A stretch of 64,000 nucleotides of DNA from Asanoa hainanensis (GTDB taxonomy: Bacteria > Actinomycetota > Actinomycetes > Mycobacteriales > Micromonosporaceae): assembly GCF_900188485.1 (NCBI RefSeq), contig NZ_FZPH01000016.1, forward strand, positions 148,804 through 212,803. The letters run 5' to 3'. Position 1 is the stretch's first letter, and every line of letters starts with the position of its first letter. Position numbers and translations under genes: made by a program. Positions 24,473-33,585 of the stretch are shown here, one piece after another. Under the pieces are notes generated by a model that was not told where the DNA came from, searched no databases, and saw only the letters and a list, made by a program, of their open reading frames with translations.

Positions 24473-24566
24473 GCGATCGATGCGGCATCCGCCGCCCGGC
24501 GGGCGGCTGTGGCCGTCGTCACGTGGTGCCATTACGTGCCCGTGACATCGCGCGGATCGATCGCGG
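24473..24566. promoter_or_regulatory. Pair of opposed GCGATCGAT sites between LacI gene and acyltransferase gene
   Basis: GCGATCGATGC at 24473-24483 and GGATCGATCGC at 24554-24564 share a GCGATCGAT core in opposite orientation about 80 bp apart. A 9-bp inverted repeat (GCCACAGCC 24463-24471, GGCTGTGGC 24505-24513) lies beside the first. These are candidate operators for the LacI regulator, possibly with looping. Confidence 0.4.
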
Positions 24567-24591
24567 ACACGTGGCTGCCACCGTCTGACCT

Positions 24592-25713
24592 GTGCCTTTG
24601 CTATCTCCCCGCCTCGCCGATCGCCGTGGTGCCAGCACCCTCTGGGTCTCGTCGTGGGCCACGTCCGCCGAGTCATCCCGGGTGGCTTGGGCGGACACGG
24701 CCAAGGGCGCCTGCATCCTGCTGGTCGTCGCCTGGCACGTGATCGTCAAGGACTACCTGCTGGTCTCGTGGCACATCGGGCTGCCGCTGCCGGGGGTGTG
24801 GGGCACGTTCGGAGAGCAGCTGTTGCCACTGCGAATGCCGCTCTTCTTCACCATCTCCGGCATTTTCGCGAGCAGTGCTCTCGCCCGGCCATGGCGGGTG
24901 GTGGCCCGCGGCCGGATCGCCACGTTCCTCTACCTGTACGCGGTGTGGCTGCTGGTGCACACGGCGGTGCTCGCGCTCGTGCCGGACTTCCCGACCGCGC
25001 GGGCCCACTCGCCGCTGGAGCTGGTGGAGCAGCTCACGATCACCCCGTCGAACCTTTGGTACCTGTACGCCCTGGCGATCTACTTCGCGTTCGCCAAGGC
25101 GGTGCGGCGGCTGCCTCCGTTGGTGGTGCTCGTGCCGGCGGCGGTGCTGTCCGCGGTCGCGGCGGCCGGCCTGGTGCCGACGCCCGGCGACCGCGGCGGC
25201 TTCTACCAGAACCTGGTGTTCTTCCTCGCCGGCCTGTACTTCCGGCCGCGTCTCGAATCGCTCGCGGCCACCGCGACCCCTCGTCGGTTGTGGCTCACCG
25301 GCCTGGCGTACGTGGGTGCGCTGGCCGTGATGGCCGCGCTCGGCGCCTCGGAGTGGTTCGGGGTGTGGCTGGTGGTGTCCGCGGTGGCGGTGGTGTTCGG
25401 GGTGACCGCGGCCGCCTGCGTCGCCCGGTCCGCGCTGGGCACGCGGCTCGCGCGGCTGGGCCGGATCACCCTGCCGATCTACGTGATCCACATGCCGGTG
25501 CTGGCCCTGCTGCACCTGCTGCTGGTCGGGCTGGTCTCCTCCCTCGGCGGCGGCGCCCAGTTGGTGGTCGCCCTGTTCTACCCGGCGGTGCTGACCGCGG
25601 TCGTGGTCGTCCTCAGCCTGGCCATCCATCGTGGACTGACCGCTGTGCGTGCGCGCTGGCTGTTCGCCCTTCCCTCCCTCCCCCTCCGCCTCCGCTTAGG
25701 AGCTGCCCCATGA
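24592..25713 (+). CDS. Acyltransferase-3-type integral membrane protein
   Basis: A 373-residue membrane protein with about ten helices, beginning near VAWADTAKGACILLVVAWHV, the Acyl_transf_3/fucose-4-O-acetylase signature with the conserved early histidine. RMPLFFTISGIF, TITPSNLWYLYALAIYF and RITLPIYVIHMPVL are further family segments. Such proteins acetylate sugars or lipids outside the membrane; the same fold forms the membrane half of VanT. Its stop overlaps the VanX-like gene (ATGA), so a cell-wall role is plausible. The start is uncertain: GTG 24592 is the first in frame after the LacI gap. Confidence 0.78.
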   Translation: MPLLSPRLADRRGASTLWVSSWATSAESSRVAWADTAKGACILLVVAWHVIVKDYLLVSWHIGLPLPGVWGTFGEQLLPLRMPLFFTISGIFASSALARPWRVVARGRIATFLYLYAVWLLVHTAVLALVPDFPTARAHSPLELVEQLTITPSNLWYLYALAIYFAFAKAVRRLPPLVVLVPAAVLSAVAAAGLVPTPGDRGGFYQNLVFFLAGLYFRPRLESLAATATPRRLWLTGLAYVGALAVMAALGASEWFGVWLVVSAVAVVFGVTAAACVARSALGTRLARLGRITLPIYVIHMPVLALLHLLLVGLVSSLGGGAQLVVALFYPAVLTAVVVVLSLAIHRGLTAVRARWLFALPSLPLRLRLGAAP

Positions 25714-26354
25714 TCCTGATCTCCGACCCCCGCGTCGCCGCGGTGCCGGTGTTCGACAACGGTGAGGCCATGGTCGACCTGCGCACCGTGGACGAGCTCC
25801 GGGTCGACGACCGGCTGGCCGATCCGGAAGGTGCTTTCGCGCGGCTGCGGGAGGGCGCGGTGGCGCGGCTCCTCGCGGCGCAGCGCGCGCTCCCGGCCGG
25901 GCTGCGGTTGCTGGTCGTAGAGGCCTACCGACCGTTGCGGCTGCAGCGGGAGTACTTCGGTGGCTACCAGGACGAGCTGCGTTCCCGGTTTCCGTCGTGG
26001 TCGGAGGAACGGGTGTACGTGGAGGCGAGCAAGTACGTGTCACCGCCGTCGGTGGCGCCGCACAGCACCGGCGGCACCGTCGACCTGACGTTGGCGGGGC
26101 CGGACGGGCGCGAGCTCGACATGGGCACGGCCGTCAACGACAGCCCGGTGGCCAGCGCCAACGCGTGCTTCACGGCCGCGACGCACATCCCGGCATCGGC
26201 GCGCCGCAACCGCTACGTGCTGGGCTCGGCCCTGCGATCGGCCGGCTTCGCGAACTACCCGACGGAGTGGTGGCACTGGTCCTACGGCGACCGCTACTGG
26301 GCCCTGGGCACGGGCGCCTCACAAACCCACTACGGCCCGGTCGACCTGGGCTGA
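25710..26354 (+). CDS. D-alanyl-D-alanine dipeptidase (VanX/DdpX-like, peptidase M15D)
   Basis: A 214-residue zinc dipeptidase. The metal and catalytic residues are all in place: R74 in EAYRPLR, H118 and D125 in PHSTGGTVDL, and E186/H189 in EWWHWSYGDRYWA. VanX-type enzymes hydrolyse D-Ala-D-Ala, for glycopeptide resistance or cell-wall dipeptide recycling. No vanH, vanA or vanS/R genes are nearby, so recycling or modification is more likely than full resistance. ATG 25710 has TTAGGAG upstream and overlaps the acyltransferase stop by four bases. Confidence 0.9.
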   Translation: MILISDPRVAAVPVFDNGEAMVDLRTVDELRVDDRLADPEGAFARLREGAVARLLAAQRALPAGLRLLVVEAYRPLRLQREYFGGYQDELRSRFPSWSEERVYVEASKYVSPPSVAPHSTGGTVDLTLAGPDGRELDMGTAVNDSPVASANACFTAATHIPASARRNRYVLGSALRSAGFANYPTEWWHWSYGDRYWALGTGASQTHYGPVDLG

Positions 26355-26361
26355 CCCTGGG

Positions 26362-28263
26362 TCAGCGGTTGTCGGCCGCGACCAGTAGGCGGATCTGGGC
26401 GTCGGTCCAGGCGTTCGGTAGTCGGTCCGGGGAGCCGCAGGCGCCGGCCACGGTCGTCAGCGCCTGGCCGCAGCGGGCCAGGCCCAGGTTGGTGAGTGTG
26501 GTCGCGGCGGTGCGCAGGCGGTCCGGGTAGGTGGGCGGTAGGTGGTGCCCGCCGCGGTGGGCCAGCTCCGCGAGCAGGCCGAGGGCGTCGTCGAGCGCCC
26601 GGCCGAGCTCGTCGCCTTCGGCCGCGTCGCCGTGGGTGGCCAGCTCGCCGCCGGCGGTCGCTAGGTCCGGCACCACCACCGTGTCGGCCACGACGACGGC
26701 GAGTGGGCTGATGACCAGGCCGCCCCGGCCCCGGCGGACCAGGCCCGACAGGAAGCGGGCCTTGGGCAGAGCCTCCGCCAGGGCGTCCAGCGCGCCCGGG
26801 CTCGCGGAGCGGTGGACCGCGGAGACCGTCGCCGTGGCGCCGGTCGCGTCGGCGACGACCGCGTCGAGTCGCTGGTCGCCTGGGGCGTAGTGGACGGACC
26901 TGACCTCGGCCACGGGTATCACCCGGACCGCTTCGGCGTCGACCCGCGGGCGGATCAAGCGTGGAGGTAGTCGGTCCAGCTCGGCGGTCAGCGCGGCCAG
27001 GTCGGGGGTGAGGATGCCGGGCGGCAGGTCGCCCCACTCCCCCGCCGAGCCAAGCACGCTGTTGCGGGACAGGCGTCCGGCGGGCAGCCGGACCCGGCGG
27101 CTGGCGGTGCGCACCGCCGACTCGCTGAGCAGGTTGCCGCCGGCCAGGGCCGCGATCGTGGTGCCCACGACGCGGCGGGATCCGGCGGGCTGCCCGTCCG
27201 CGCCGCCGCGCGTCCAACGGTGGCGCAGGGTCAGCACCGTGGCGGTCATCGGGTCCGCCAGGAAGATGTCGGCGGTTTGCTCCGGGCCGGCCGACGTGAC
27301 CCGGCAGCCGAGGCCGGTCAGCCGGACCCGGCGCAGCTGCGTCTCGGCGGCCTCCTCGGTGCCGAGCACCGACGCGCCCCGCGCGGCGGCTCGTCGCCGG
27401 CAGTGCAGCTCCGCGAGCAGTTCCGCGAGCTGCTCCGGGCGATAGCGGGCGCTGCGCTCGGCGTACGCGGTGAGCTGGTCCGCGATGTCCTCGAGCGCGA
27501 GGAGCGGCCAGCGCAACCGGGCGCCGTCGAGCCCCTTGGCCACCGCCGCGACGGCCGGCAGGAGCGGGGTCGCGTGTGCGGCGCCGTCGAGCAGGAGGTC
27601 GTTGGCGAGGGCGACCGCGTCGTCCAGCGCGCCCAGCGGGCCGGTGCTGCCGCTGCCGACGTCGACGCGTTGCCGGCCAGCCTCCGGGTCCTGCTCGTCG
27701 GCGACCCGGAACGCCCACACGGCCAGCGCGACGGTGTGGTCTGTCCCGCCGTGCGCGGCGTCGCTGTGCACGTAGCCGAGGTCGTGCGGCACCAGGAACC
27801 GGACCGTACACGCCGGCAGGTCGACGCGGGGTGCCGGATCGTCGGGCGTCGGGCGGTGGACCTGGGCCTGGTAGCCGGAGCGCGCGATCCGCCGGGCCGC
27901 GGCGAACGCGCGCTTCCCGATCGCCGCTTCGAGGTCGGTGTCGGTGAACGCGCCCGGCGACCACGCGGCCACGGGTGCCGGGCTCTCCACCGTGGGTGGG
28001 TCGGCCTGGTAGGTGAGGATCGTCGCGAGCGCGTGGCGGCAGGTGGTGGTCGCGCCGCAGGTGCAGTGGGCGGCGTCGAGGCCGCCGGGTGACAGCGTCG
28101 TGCGTACCCCGTCGGAGAAGTCCGCCCGCACGGAGCCGTCGGGATCGGTCCGGATCGTCGGCCGGTCGCCGGACTCGACGGCGCGGCCGGCCCGCTTGAC
28201 CAGGCCTCGGTTCGTCAGCGCGGCCAACGCGTCGGTGGTCAGCGCGAGCAGGTCGGCCCTCAT
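26362..28263 (-). CDS. SWIM zinc-finger protein of the MoxR/VWA operon (YehQ-like)
   Basis: A 633-residue protein, last in the five-gene operon. A SWIM finger (CxCx5CxH: CTCGATTTCRH) lies near residue 82, preceded by a basic segment. The rest has no recognised catalytic motif. SWIM fingers bind DNA or proteins; the role here is unknown. Its ATG overlaps the VWA stop by four bases. Gene content and order match E. coli yehI-yehL-yehM-yehP-yehQ from memory, where yehQ encodes the SWIM protein. No damage is visible. Confidence 0.85.
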   Translation of the reverse strand: MRADLLALTTDALAALTNRGLVKRAGRAVESGDRPTIRTDPDGSVRADFSDGVRTTLSPGGLDAAHCTCGATTTCRHALATILTYQADPPTVESPAPVAAWSPGAFTDTDLEAAIGKRAFAAARRIARSGYQAQVHRPTPDDPAPRVDLPACTVRFLVPHDLGYVHSDAAHGGTDHTVALAVWAFRVADEQDPEAGRQRVDVGSGSTGPLGALDDAVALANDLLLDGAAHATPLLPAVAAVAKGLDGARLRWPLLALEDIADQLTAYAERSARYRPEQLAELLAELHCRRRAAARGASVLGTEEAAETQLRRVRLTGLGCRVTSAGPEQTADIFLADPMTATVLTLRHRWTRGGADGQPAGSRRVVGTTIAALAGGNLLSESAVRTASRRVRLPAGRLSRNSVLGSAGEWGDLPPGILTPDLAALTAELDRLPPRLIRPRVDAEAVRVIPVAEVRSVHYAPGDQRLDAVVADATGATATVSAVHRSASPGALDALAEALPKARFLSGLVRRGRGGLVISPLAVVVADTVVVPDLATAGGELATHGDAAEGDELGRALDDALGLLAELAHRGGHHLPPTYPDRLRTAATTLTNLGLARCGQALTTVAGACGSPDRLPNAWTDAQIRLLVAADNR

Positions 28264-29378
28264 CGGCCCACCTTCTCGGCGACGAACTCGGCCAGGTGCG
28301 CGGGGGTCATCGCGCCGACGTGGGCGCCCGCGTCGGCGAGCAGTTGCGCGGTCTGCCGGTCGTACGACGGATTGGCCTCCTCGTCGAGGGCGGCCAGCCC
28401 GAGCACGTGGGTGCCCTGTTCGACCAGCCCACGGACCGCCCGCACGAGCCCGCCCGGCGGACCGCCCTCGTAGAAGTCGGTGACCACGGCGACGATCGCC
28501 CGGCGCGGGTTGTCGACCAGCCCGGCGCCGTAGCGGACCGCCCGGGCGATGTCGGTGCCGCCCCCGAGCTGGACCTTCATCAGCAGCTCGACCGGATCGT
28601 CGACGTCGGCGGTCAGATCGACCACCTCGGTGTCGAACGCGACCAGGTGCGTGCGGATGCCCGGCAACCCCCAGAGGCAGGCGGCGGTGACGGCGGAGTG
28701 GATGACGGAGCTGACCATCGACCCGGACTGGTCGACCAGCAGGATGAACTGCCAGGGTTCGAGCTGCCGCCGCGTACGCCCGAAGAAGTGCACGTCCTCG
28801 ACCAGCAGCCGGCGCTGGTCCGGCTGGTAGTTGCCCAGGTTCGCCCGGATCGTCCGGCGCATGTCGAGGTTGCGGGCCTGTTTGAACCGGCTCGGGCGGC
28901 GCGACCGGGCACCGGTGAACGACTGCCGCACGCTGACCGCGAGCCGGTCCACGAGATCCTGCACGACCGCCCGGACGATCCGCCGGGCCAGCGCGAGCAC
29001 CTCGGGGTTCATCAGGTGTTTCGTGCGCAGCACGGCCTTGAGCAGCGTGGCGTTGGGCTCGATCCGGCCGAGCACCTCGGGGTCGGTGAGCACGTCCGGG
29101 ATCTGGTAGCGCTCGACCGCGTCGCGTTCGAGCCGTTCCACCGTCTCCTTCGGGAAGAGCCGGTTGACCTGGTCGAGCCAGTCCATCGTGGTCAGTTGGG
29201 AGGCGCCGTCACCGCCGGCGCGGCGCCGGACGTCGCGCTGGTCCAGGTCGTCGTCCCGGCCGTAGAGCCAGTCGAGTGCGGCGTCCCGCCCGGCCGCGGT
29301 GGCGCTCATCGGCTGGCCGCACAGGCAGGCGTCGGCGGCCTCGCCGAGGATCAGCCGCCAGCGTTCGAGGTCGCTCAT
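28260..29378 (-). CDS. VWA (CoxE-like) protein of the MoxR/VWA operon (YehP-like)
   Basis: A 372-residue cytoplasmic von Willebrand A protein. The MIDAS motif is DQSGSM in FILLVDQSGSMVSS near residue 218, with a conserved threonine and VVTDFYEGG aspartate further on. The N-terminal half is helical and basic. VWA proteins of this type partner MoxR ATPases, and the MoxR gene is two genes upstream. Start and stop overlap the neighbouring genes by four bases each, so translation is coupled along the operon. Target or substrate is unknown. Confidence 0.9.
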   Translation of the reverse strand: MSDLERWRLILGEAADACLCGQPMSATAAGRDAALDWLYGRDDDLDQRDVRRRAGGDGASQLTTMDWLDQVNRLFPKETVERLERDAVERYQIPDVLTDPEVLGRIEPNATLLKAVLRTKHLMNPEVLALARRIVRAVVQDLVDRLAVSVRQSFTGARSRRPSRFKQARNLDMRRTIRANLGNYQPDQRRLLVEDVHFFGRTRRQLEPWQFILLVDQSGSMVSSVIHSAVTAACLWGLPGIRTHLVAFDTEVVDLTADVDDPVELLMKVQLGGGTDIARAVRYGAGLVDNPRRAIVAVVTDFYEGGPPGGLVRAVRGLVEQGTHVLGLAALDEEANPSYDRQTAQLLADAGAHVGAMTPAHLAEFVAEKVGR

Positions 29379-32077
29379 GGTGCCACGAGTCCTTCCCTGT
29401 GCAGCAGCTCGTCTACATAGGAGTCCAGCTCGCTCGCCCTTGCGTGCCGCACCGGGTCATGCCTCAGGCGCAGCAGGGCGCGGCTGTCCGCGACGATCCC
29501 CCGCCGGGCCAGCAGCGCCTCGGCGAGGCGGTGCCGCTCGCGCGGCGGGAAATAGGCGAACGCCTGGCGCAGCGCGGGCAGGGCGATCAGGAAGTCGCCG
29601 TCGGTCATCGAGCTGACCAGGCCGTCGAGCACGTCGAGCAGCCCGCCGTCGGCTGTCGCCTCGTCGCGGGCGACGCTGAACAGCCCCGCCAACCAGTCGC
29701 CGAGCACGCCCGGCGCCGCCGCGCCGCGCAGCGCCCTGGTCGGGTCGCCGCTTTCGCCCAGGGACCAGCCGAACCCGAACGCGGCGCCGCGTAGGTCGGG
29801 TGGTGCCGCCGCGTCGGCCGCGACCCGCGCCATGACGGCGAGCCCGGCCGCGCGGTCGAGACCGAACGCGTCCGCGGCATGCCGCAGCCCGTCCCGGATC
29901 GCCGCGACCGCCCGCAGCCGCGCCAGGTCGGCCGGCGCGGGTCCACCATGGACACCCTCGGCCAGCCACAACCCGCGCGTCACACCGCCTCTGACGACCT
30001 CGCCGAGCACCGGACTGCGCGCGGCGCCGAACAACCGGTCGTGCCGCCACAGCCCGAGCGCGACGGCGAGCACCCCGCCGAGCTCGGCCAGGTCGGTGAC
30101 GCCGCCGACGGCCCGACGCAGCACGCTGACGATCTCACCGGTGACCGCCGCGACGCCGCACAAGGCGGCGTCGAACAACACGGCGGCGACGGCGTCGGCC
30201 CGCCCACCCGCGTCGGCGGCCCGTTCGAGCAGCGCCGCGGCCGCCGCGTCGCCGAGTGTGGCGCCGTGCCCGCCGGCCTCGATCAGCGCGACCAGCCGGT
30301 CCGGGTCGTCGGTCAGCCGCCACTGTTCGGTCAGCACGGGGTCGACTCCGGGCTTCGGCCCGCTAGCTCTCTCGTATCCCGGCACCCGCAACACCCGCAG
30401 CCGGTGCAGTGTGCGGCTGCGGTCCCGGTCGTCGCCGTCCGTCAGGTCCAGCTTCCGGGTGCCTGCGGCGTCGAGGCCGAGCCGCGTCAGCTCGGCGGCC
30501 GCCGCGCCGACCAGCGGGGGTTGCGGAGTGTCCGGGTGCAGGGCGCCGACCCGCTCACCGGCGAGGGCGGCGACCATCTCGACGACCACGGGGTGCGTGC
30601 CGACCGCGAGCCGGCCGCGGTGCGCCCACGGCAGCGGTGCCTCCATGGCCTCGCCGACCAGGGCCGAGACCAGACCGTCAAGGACGTCGGCCCGAGCCGG
30701 GTACGCGTGGCCGCGCACCCGGGCCAGCCCCTCGGCCATGGTGCGGGCCGCGATCAGGTCGGCGGTTGAGGCGGGTTGCCCGCGCGGGCGCAGCCGGGTG
30801 ACCACGGTCTCGGCGAGCCCACGCCCGGCCGCCTCGGGCCCGTCGTCCCAGACCCGCTGATAGAACTCGGGCGACGGCATCCCGGACTGGTAGCCGTGAA
30901 AGGCATCCAACCGCTTGAACGCGTACGGAACGAGGTAACTGGACCCCACCGCCCCGGCTGGAGGCGCCGGCACCTCAGGCCACAACCCAACGTCCCCGCC
31001 GTCCATAGCCGGTACCTCTGACCGCGAGCCAACCGCCCGGCCTGCCACCAACTCCGACCGCGAGCCAACCGCCCGGCCTGCCACCAACTCCGACCGCGAG
31101 CCAACCGCCCGGCCCGCCGCCAACTCCGACCACGACCGAACATCGGCGCCCGCCACCACCACCGGCTCGGACCGCAACCCAAGGTCCGCGCCCGCCGCCA
31201 CCACCGGCTCGGACCGGGACTCGGCCCCGGTGCCCGCTGGCACCGGCAAGCCGGACCGCGACTCGACAGGCCCGCCCGACGCCACCTCCGACCGCGACTC
31301 GGCCGCGTTGCCCGCTGGCACCGGCCCGCCGGACCGCGTCCCTACAGGCCCGCCCGACGTCGGGGCCCCGGATCGCAACCCAACATCCCCGCCCAGTTCC
31401 GCCGGCACATCCGGCCACGACCGGTCTGTGCCGGCGGCGGCGATCAGGCGTTCCAGGGCCGGGCGGTGGAAGCCACCGCAGACCACGAGGACCGGGCCTT
31501 CGTCGCGGGCCACCGCGGCCCGGATCCACGTTGCCATGTAGGCCTCGCGTTCCAGGTCCGCGGCGCTGGCTGCCGTGTCGCCGCGGAGGGTCTCGAAGTA
31601 GACCGACAGGCGGTCCGCGAGGCCCTCGAAGGGTGCGGCCTCGACGAGGTGGTCCCAGAGCGTGTCGGTGTTGTCCATCGCGAACGCCGCGCACAGCCGC
31701 TCGGTCGCCCGCAGGTAGCGCTCCTCCGCGTCGGCGTAGCGGTTCTCCCTCGTCGCGAACGCCGGGTGCCAGGCCGGCAGGTCGATGAAGCGGACCTCGG
31801 CGCCGTTGGCCCGCCCACGCGTCAGGGCCACCCATTCCGGCGAGTAGTCGCAGAACGGACTCCAGGACGCGTGTGTCCGCTCGCCGTCGCGGTAGGAGGT
31901 GAAGATCGCGACCGGCAGCGTGTGCCCGAGCAGCAGCTCGTCCAACCGCTCGTTGACGTCGGCCGGGCCTTCCACCAACACGTGCGGCGGGCGTAGTTGC
32001 TCGATCGTGGCGGCGACCAGGCCGGCGCAGGCGGGGCTGTGGTGGCGCACGCCTACGACGGTGACGGGCGCGGCCAT
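29375..32077 (-). CDS. DUF5682 protein of the MoxR/VWA operon (YehM-like), with internal repeats
   Basis: A 900-residue protein. The N-terminus (VTVVGVRHHSPACAGLVAATIEQLRPPHVLVEGPADVNERL) is the signature of DUF5682, with conserved histidines and E/D that resemble a TraB/ChaN-like hydrolase fold. The segment VVCGGFHRPAL follows near residue 205. Residues about 221-369 form a repetitive Ser/Arg/Glu/Val linker made largely of 12-residue units (ELVAGRAVGSRS), apparently inserted between the N-terminal domain and SSYLVPYAFKRLDAFHGYQSGMPSPEFY. ATG 32077 shares one base with the AAA+ stop. No enzymatic activity is established. Confidence 0.85.
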   Translation of the reverse strand: MAAPVTVVGVRHHSPACAGLVAATIEQLRPPHVLVEGPADVNERLDELLLGHTLPVAIFTSYRDGERTHASWSPFCDYSPEWVALTRGRANGAEVRFIDLPAWHPAFATRENRYADAEERYLRATERLCAAFAMDNTDTLWDHLVEAAPFEGLADRLSVYFETLRGDTAASAADLEREAYMATWIRAAVARDEGPVLVVCGGFHRPALERLIAAAGTDRSWPDVPAELGGDVGLRSGAPTSGGPVGTRSGGPVPAGNAAESRSEVASGGPVESRSGLPVPAGTGAESRSEPVVAAGADLGLRSEPVVVAGADVRSWSELAAGRAVGSRSELVAGRAVGSRSELVAGRAVGSRSEVPAMDGGDVGLWPEVPAPPAGAVGSSYLVPYAFKRLDAFHGYQSGMPSPEFYQRVWDDGPEAAGRGLAETVVTRLRPRGQPASTADLIAARTMAEGLARVRGHAYPARADVLDGLVSALVGEAMEAPLPWAHRGRLAVGTHPVVVEMVAALAGERVGALHPDTPQPPLVGAAAAELTRLGLDAAGTRKLDLTDGDDRDRSRTLHRLRVLRVPGYERASGPKPGVDPVLTEQWRLTDDPDRLVALIEAGGHGATLGDAAAAALLERAADAGGRADAVAAVLFDAALCGVAAVTGEIVSVLRRAVGGVTDLAELGGVLAVALGLWRHDRLFGAARSPVLGEVVRGGVTRGLWLAEGVHGGPAPADLARLRAVAAIRDGLRHAADAFGLDRAAGLAVMARVAADAAAPPDLRGAAFGFGWSLGESGDPTRALRGAAAPGVLGDWLAGLFSVARDEATADGGLLDVLDGLVSSMTDGDFLIALPALRQAFAYFPPRERHRLAEALLARRGIVADSRALLRLRHDPVRHARASELDSYVDELLHREGLVAP
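31021..31128. repeat. 36-bp tandem repeat inside the DUF5682 gene
   Basis: Three copies starting at 31021, 31057 and 31093, the first two almost identical, each coding 12 residues. More divergent related units extend to about 31410. The reading frame is kept throughout, so copy number can change without breaking the protein. Confidence 0.85.
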
Positions 32078-33585
32078 CAGCCTGGAAGCAGGTGGCGCGC
32101 CGCGTGCAGCGCCTGCCACTGCTCGCCCGCGTGCGCCCGTGCCTGCTGCTCCAGGTAACGGCGCAACCTCGCCAGATCGTCGGCGTTGTCTTTTGCCGCG
32201 GTGCCGGCCAGGCAGGCCACGACGTCGGCCGCCTGGCCCGCCTCACCCCGCAGGAACCAGCCGCGTAGCCCGACCGCGTGCGCCACCGAGACCGCTTCGG
32301 CGGTGCTCATCACCGACGACAGCCGTTCCATGGTGTCGCCGCGTTCGGTGACGCCGCCGCGCAGCTCGCGGAACGCGGTGACGAGCACCTCCAGCACGTC
32401 GCGGCGCGGCGGCACCCGCACGCCCGACCGAGCCAACAGCTCGGATGCCTGCGCCTCGACCAGGTCGAGCTCGGTGGCCAGGTCCGGGATCGGGAACACG
32501 GTCTCGAAGTTGAACCGCCGCTTGAGCGCCGCGCTCATCTCGTTGACCCCGCGGTCACGGGTGTTGGCGGTGGCGATGACGGTGAAACCGTCGCGGGCGA
32601 AGACCAGCCCGTCGTCACCGCTGAGCTCCGGGACGGCCAGCATCCGGTCGGACAGCGGCGACAGGAGCGAGTCCTGCACCTCCAGCGGGCAGCGGGTGAT
32701 CTCCTCGAACCGCACCACGCGGCCCTCGGCCATGCCGCGCAACAGCGGCGCGGCCACGAGCGACCGGGTCGACGGCCCTTCGGCGACCAGCAGCGCGTAG
32801 TTCCACGAGTAGCGGATCTGGTCCTCGGTCGTGGCGGCACCACCCTGGATGACCAAGGTGGAGTCGCCGCTGACCGCCGCCGCCAGCAGCTCGGAGAGCA
32901 GCGACTTGGCGGTGCCTGGCTCGCCGACGAGCAACAGCCCGCGACTGGTGGCCAGGGTGACCAGGGCCCGGTCGATCAGCGACGGGTCGCCGACGAACTT
33001 GCGGCTGATGCCGGCCGCGGGGTCGCCGACGATGAACGTGCGGGCCGCCCGCAGGCTCAACGCCCAACCGGGCGGCCGTTCGCCGTCGTCGGTCTCCCGC
33101 AGCCGCGCCAGCTCGGCGGCATACCGAACCTCAGCCGGCGGCCGTTGCACCGCGCCCGCCCCAGGCTCATCCGCCATCCGGTCCGCAGGCACGCTCCGCA
33201 CCACGCGCACCGCAGGCTCAGGCGCCACCCGCTCCGCAGACACGCTTCGCACCGCGCCCGCCGACGGCTCGTCGGCAATCTGGTTTGCAGGCACGCTCCG
33301 CGTCGGGCCCACCGCAGGCTCAGGCGCCACCCGCTCCGCAGACACGCTTCGCACCGCGCCCGCCGACGGCTCGTCGGCAATCTGGTTTGCAGGCACGCTC
33401 CGCGTCGGGCCCACCGCAGGCTCAGGCGCCACCCGCTCCGCAGACACGCTTCGCACCGCGCCCGCCGACGGCTCGTCGGCAATCTGGTTCGCAGACACGC
33501 TCCGCGTCGCGCGCGCCCGTGGCTCATCGGCGGTCTGGTTCGCCGGCGGGCTCTGCACCGCGCTGTGGGTGGTTCTGGGGGTCAT
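32077..33585 (-). CDS. MoxR-type AAA+ ATPase of the operon (YehL-like), with N-terminal 17-residue repeats
   Basis: A 502-residue protein. Residues 11-146 are eight tandem 17-residue units (for example RSVPANQIADEPSAGAV alternating with RSVSAERVAPEPAVGPT), predicted disordered. The ATPase follows: Walker A GEPGTAKS (residues 221-228), Walker B VRFEEI, sensor 1 ATANTRDRG, and RRFNFETVFPIPD. This is the MoxR clade, chaperone-like ATPases that act with VWA proteins. ATG 33585 overlaps the DUF4132 stop by four bases. E. coli YehL is the equivalent by order; it lacks such repeats as far as I recall. Confidence 0.88.
   Translation of the reverse strand: MTPRTTHSAVQSPPANQTADEPRARATRSVSANQIADEPSAGAVRSVSAERVAPEPAVGPTRSVPANQIADEPSAGAVRSVSAERVAPEPAVGPTRSVPANQIADEPSAGAVRSVSAERVAPEPAVRVVRSVPADRMADEPGAGAVQRPPAEVRYAAELARLRETDDGERPPGWALSLRAARTFIVGDPAAGISRKFVGDPSLIDRALVTLATSRGLLLVGEPGTAKSLLSELLAAAVSGDSTLVIQGGAATTEDQIRYSWNYALLVAEGPSTRSLVAAPLLRGMAEGRVVRFEEITRCPLEVQDSLLSPLSDRMLAVPELSGDDGLVFARDGFTVIATANTRDRGVNEMSAALKRRFNFETVFPIPDLATELDLVEAQASELLARSGVRVPPRRDVLEVLVTAFRELRGGVTERGDTMERLSSVMSTAEAVSVAHAVGLRGWFLRGEAGQAADVVACLAGTAAKDNADDLARLRRYLEQQARAHAGEQWQALHAARHLLPG
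33148..33555. repeat. 51-bp / 102-bp in-frame minisatellite in the AAA+ gene
   Basis: Eight 51-bp units alternate between two types, so near-identical 102-bp blocks begin at 33219, 33321 and 33423. Each unit codes 17 residues and frame is maintained. Outer units are more diverged than inner ones, the pattern of slippage or unequal exchange. Confidence 0.9.

Noticed and set aside
25710..26354. Vancomycin-resistance cluster
   Set aside because: Only a VanX-like gene is present. No vanH, vanA/B ligase or VanRS genes occur, so a resistance operon is not supported.
28260..33585. Carbon monoxide dehydrogenase maturation (coxD/coxE) locus
   Set aside because: MoxR and CoxE-like VWA genes are present, but there are no coxMSL subunits and the partner families match the yeh-type operon.
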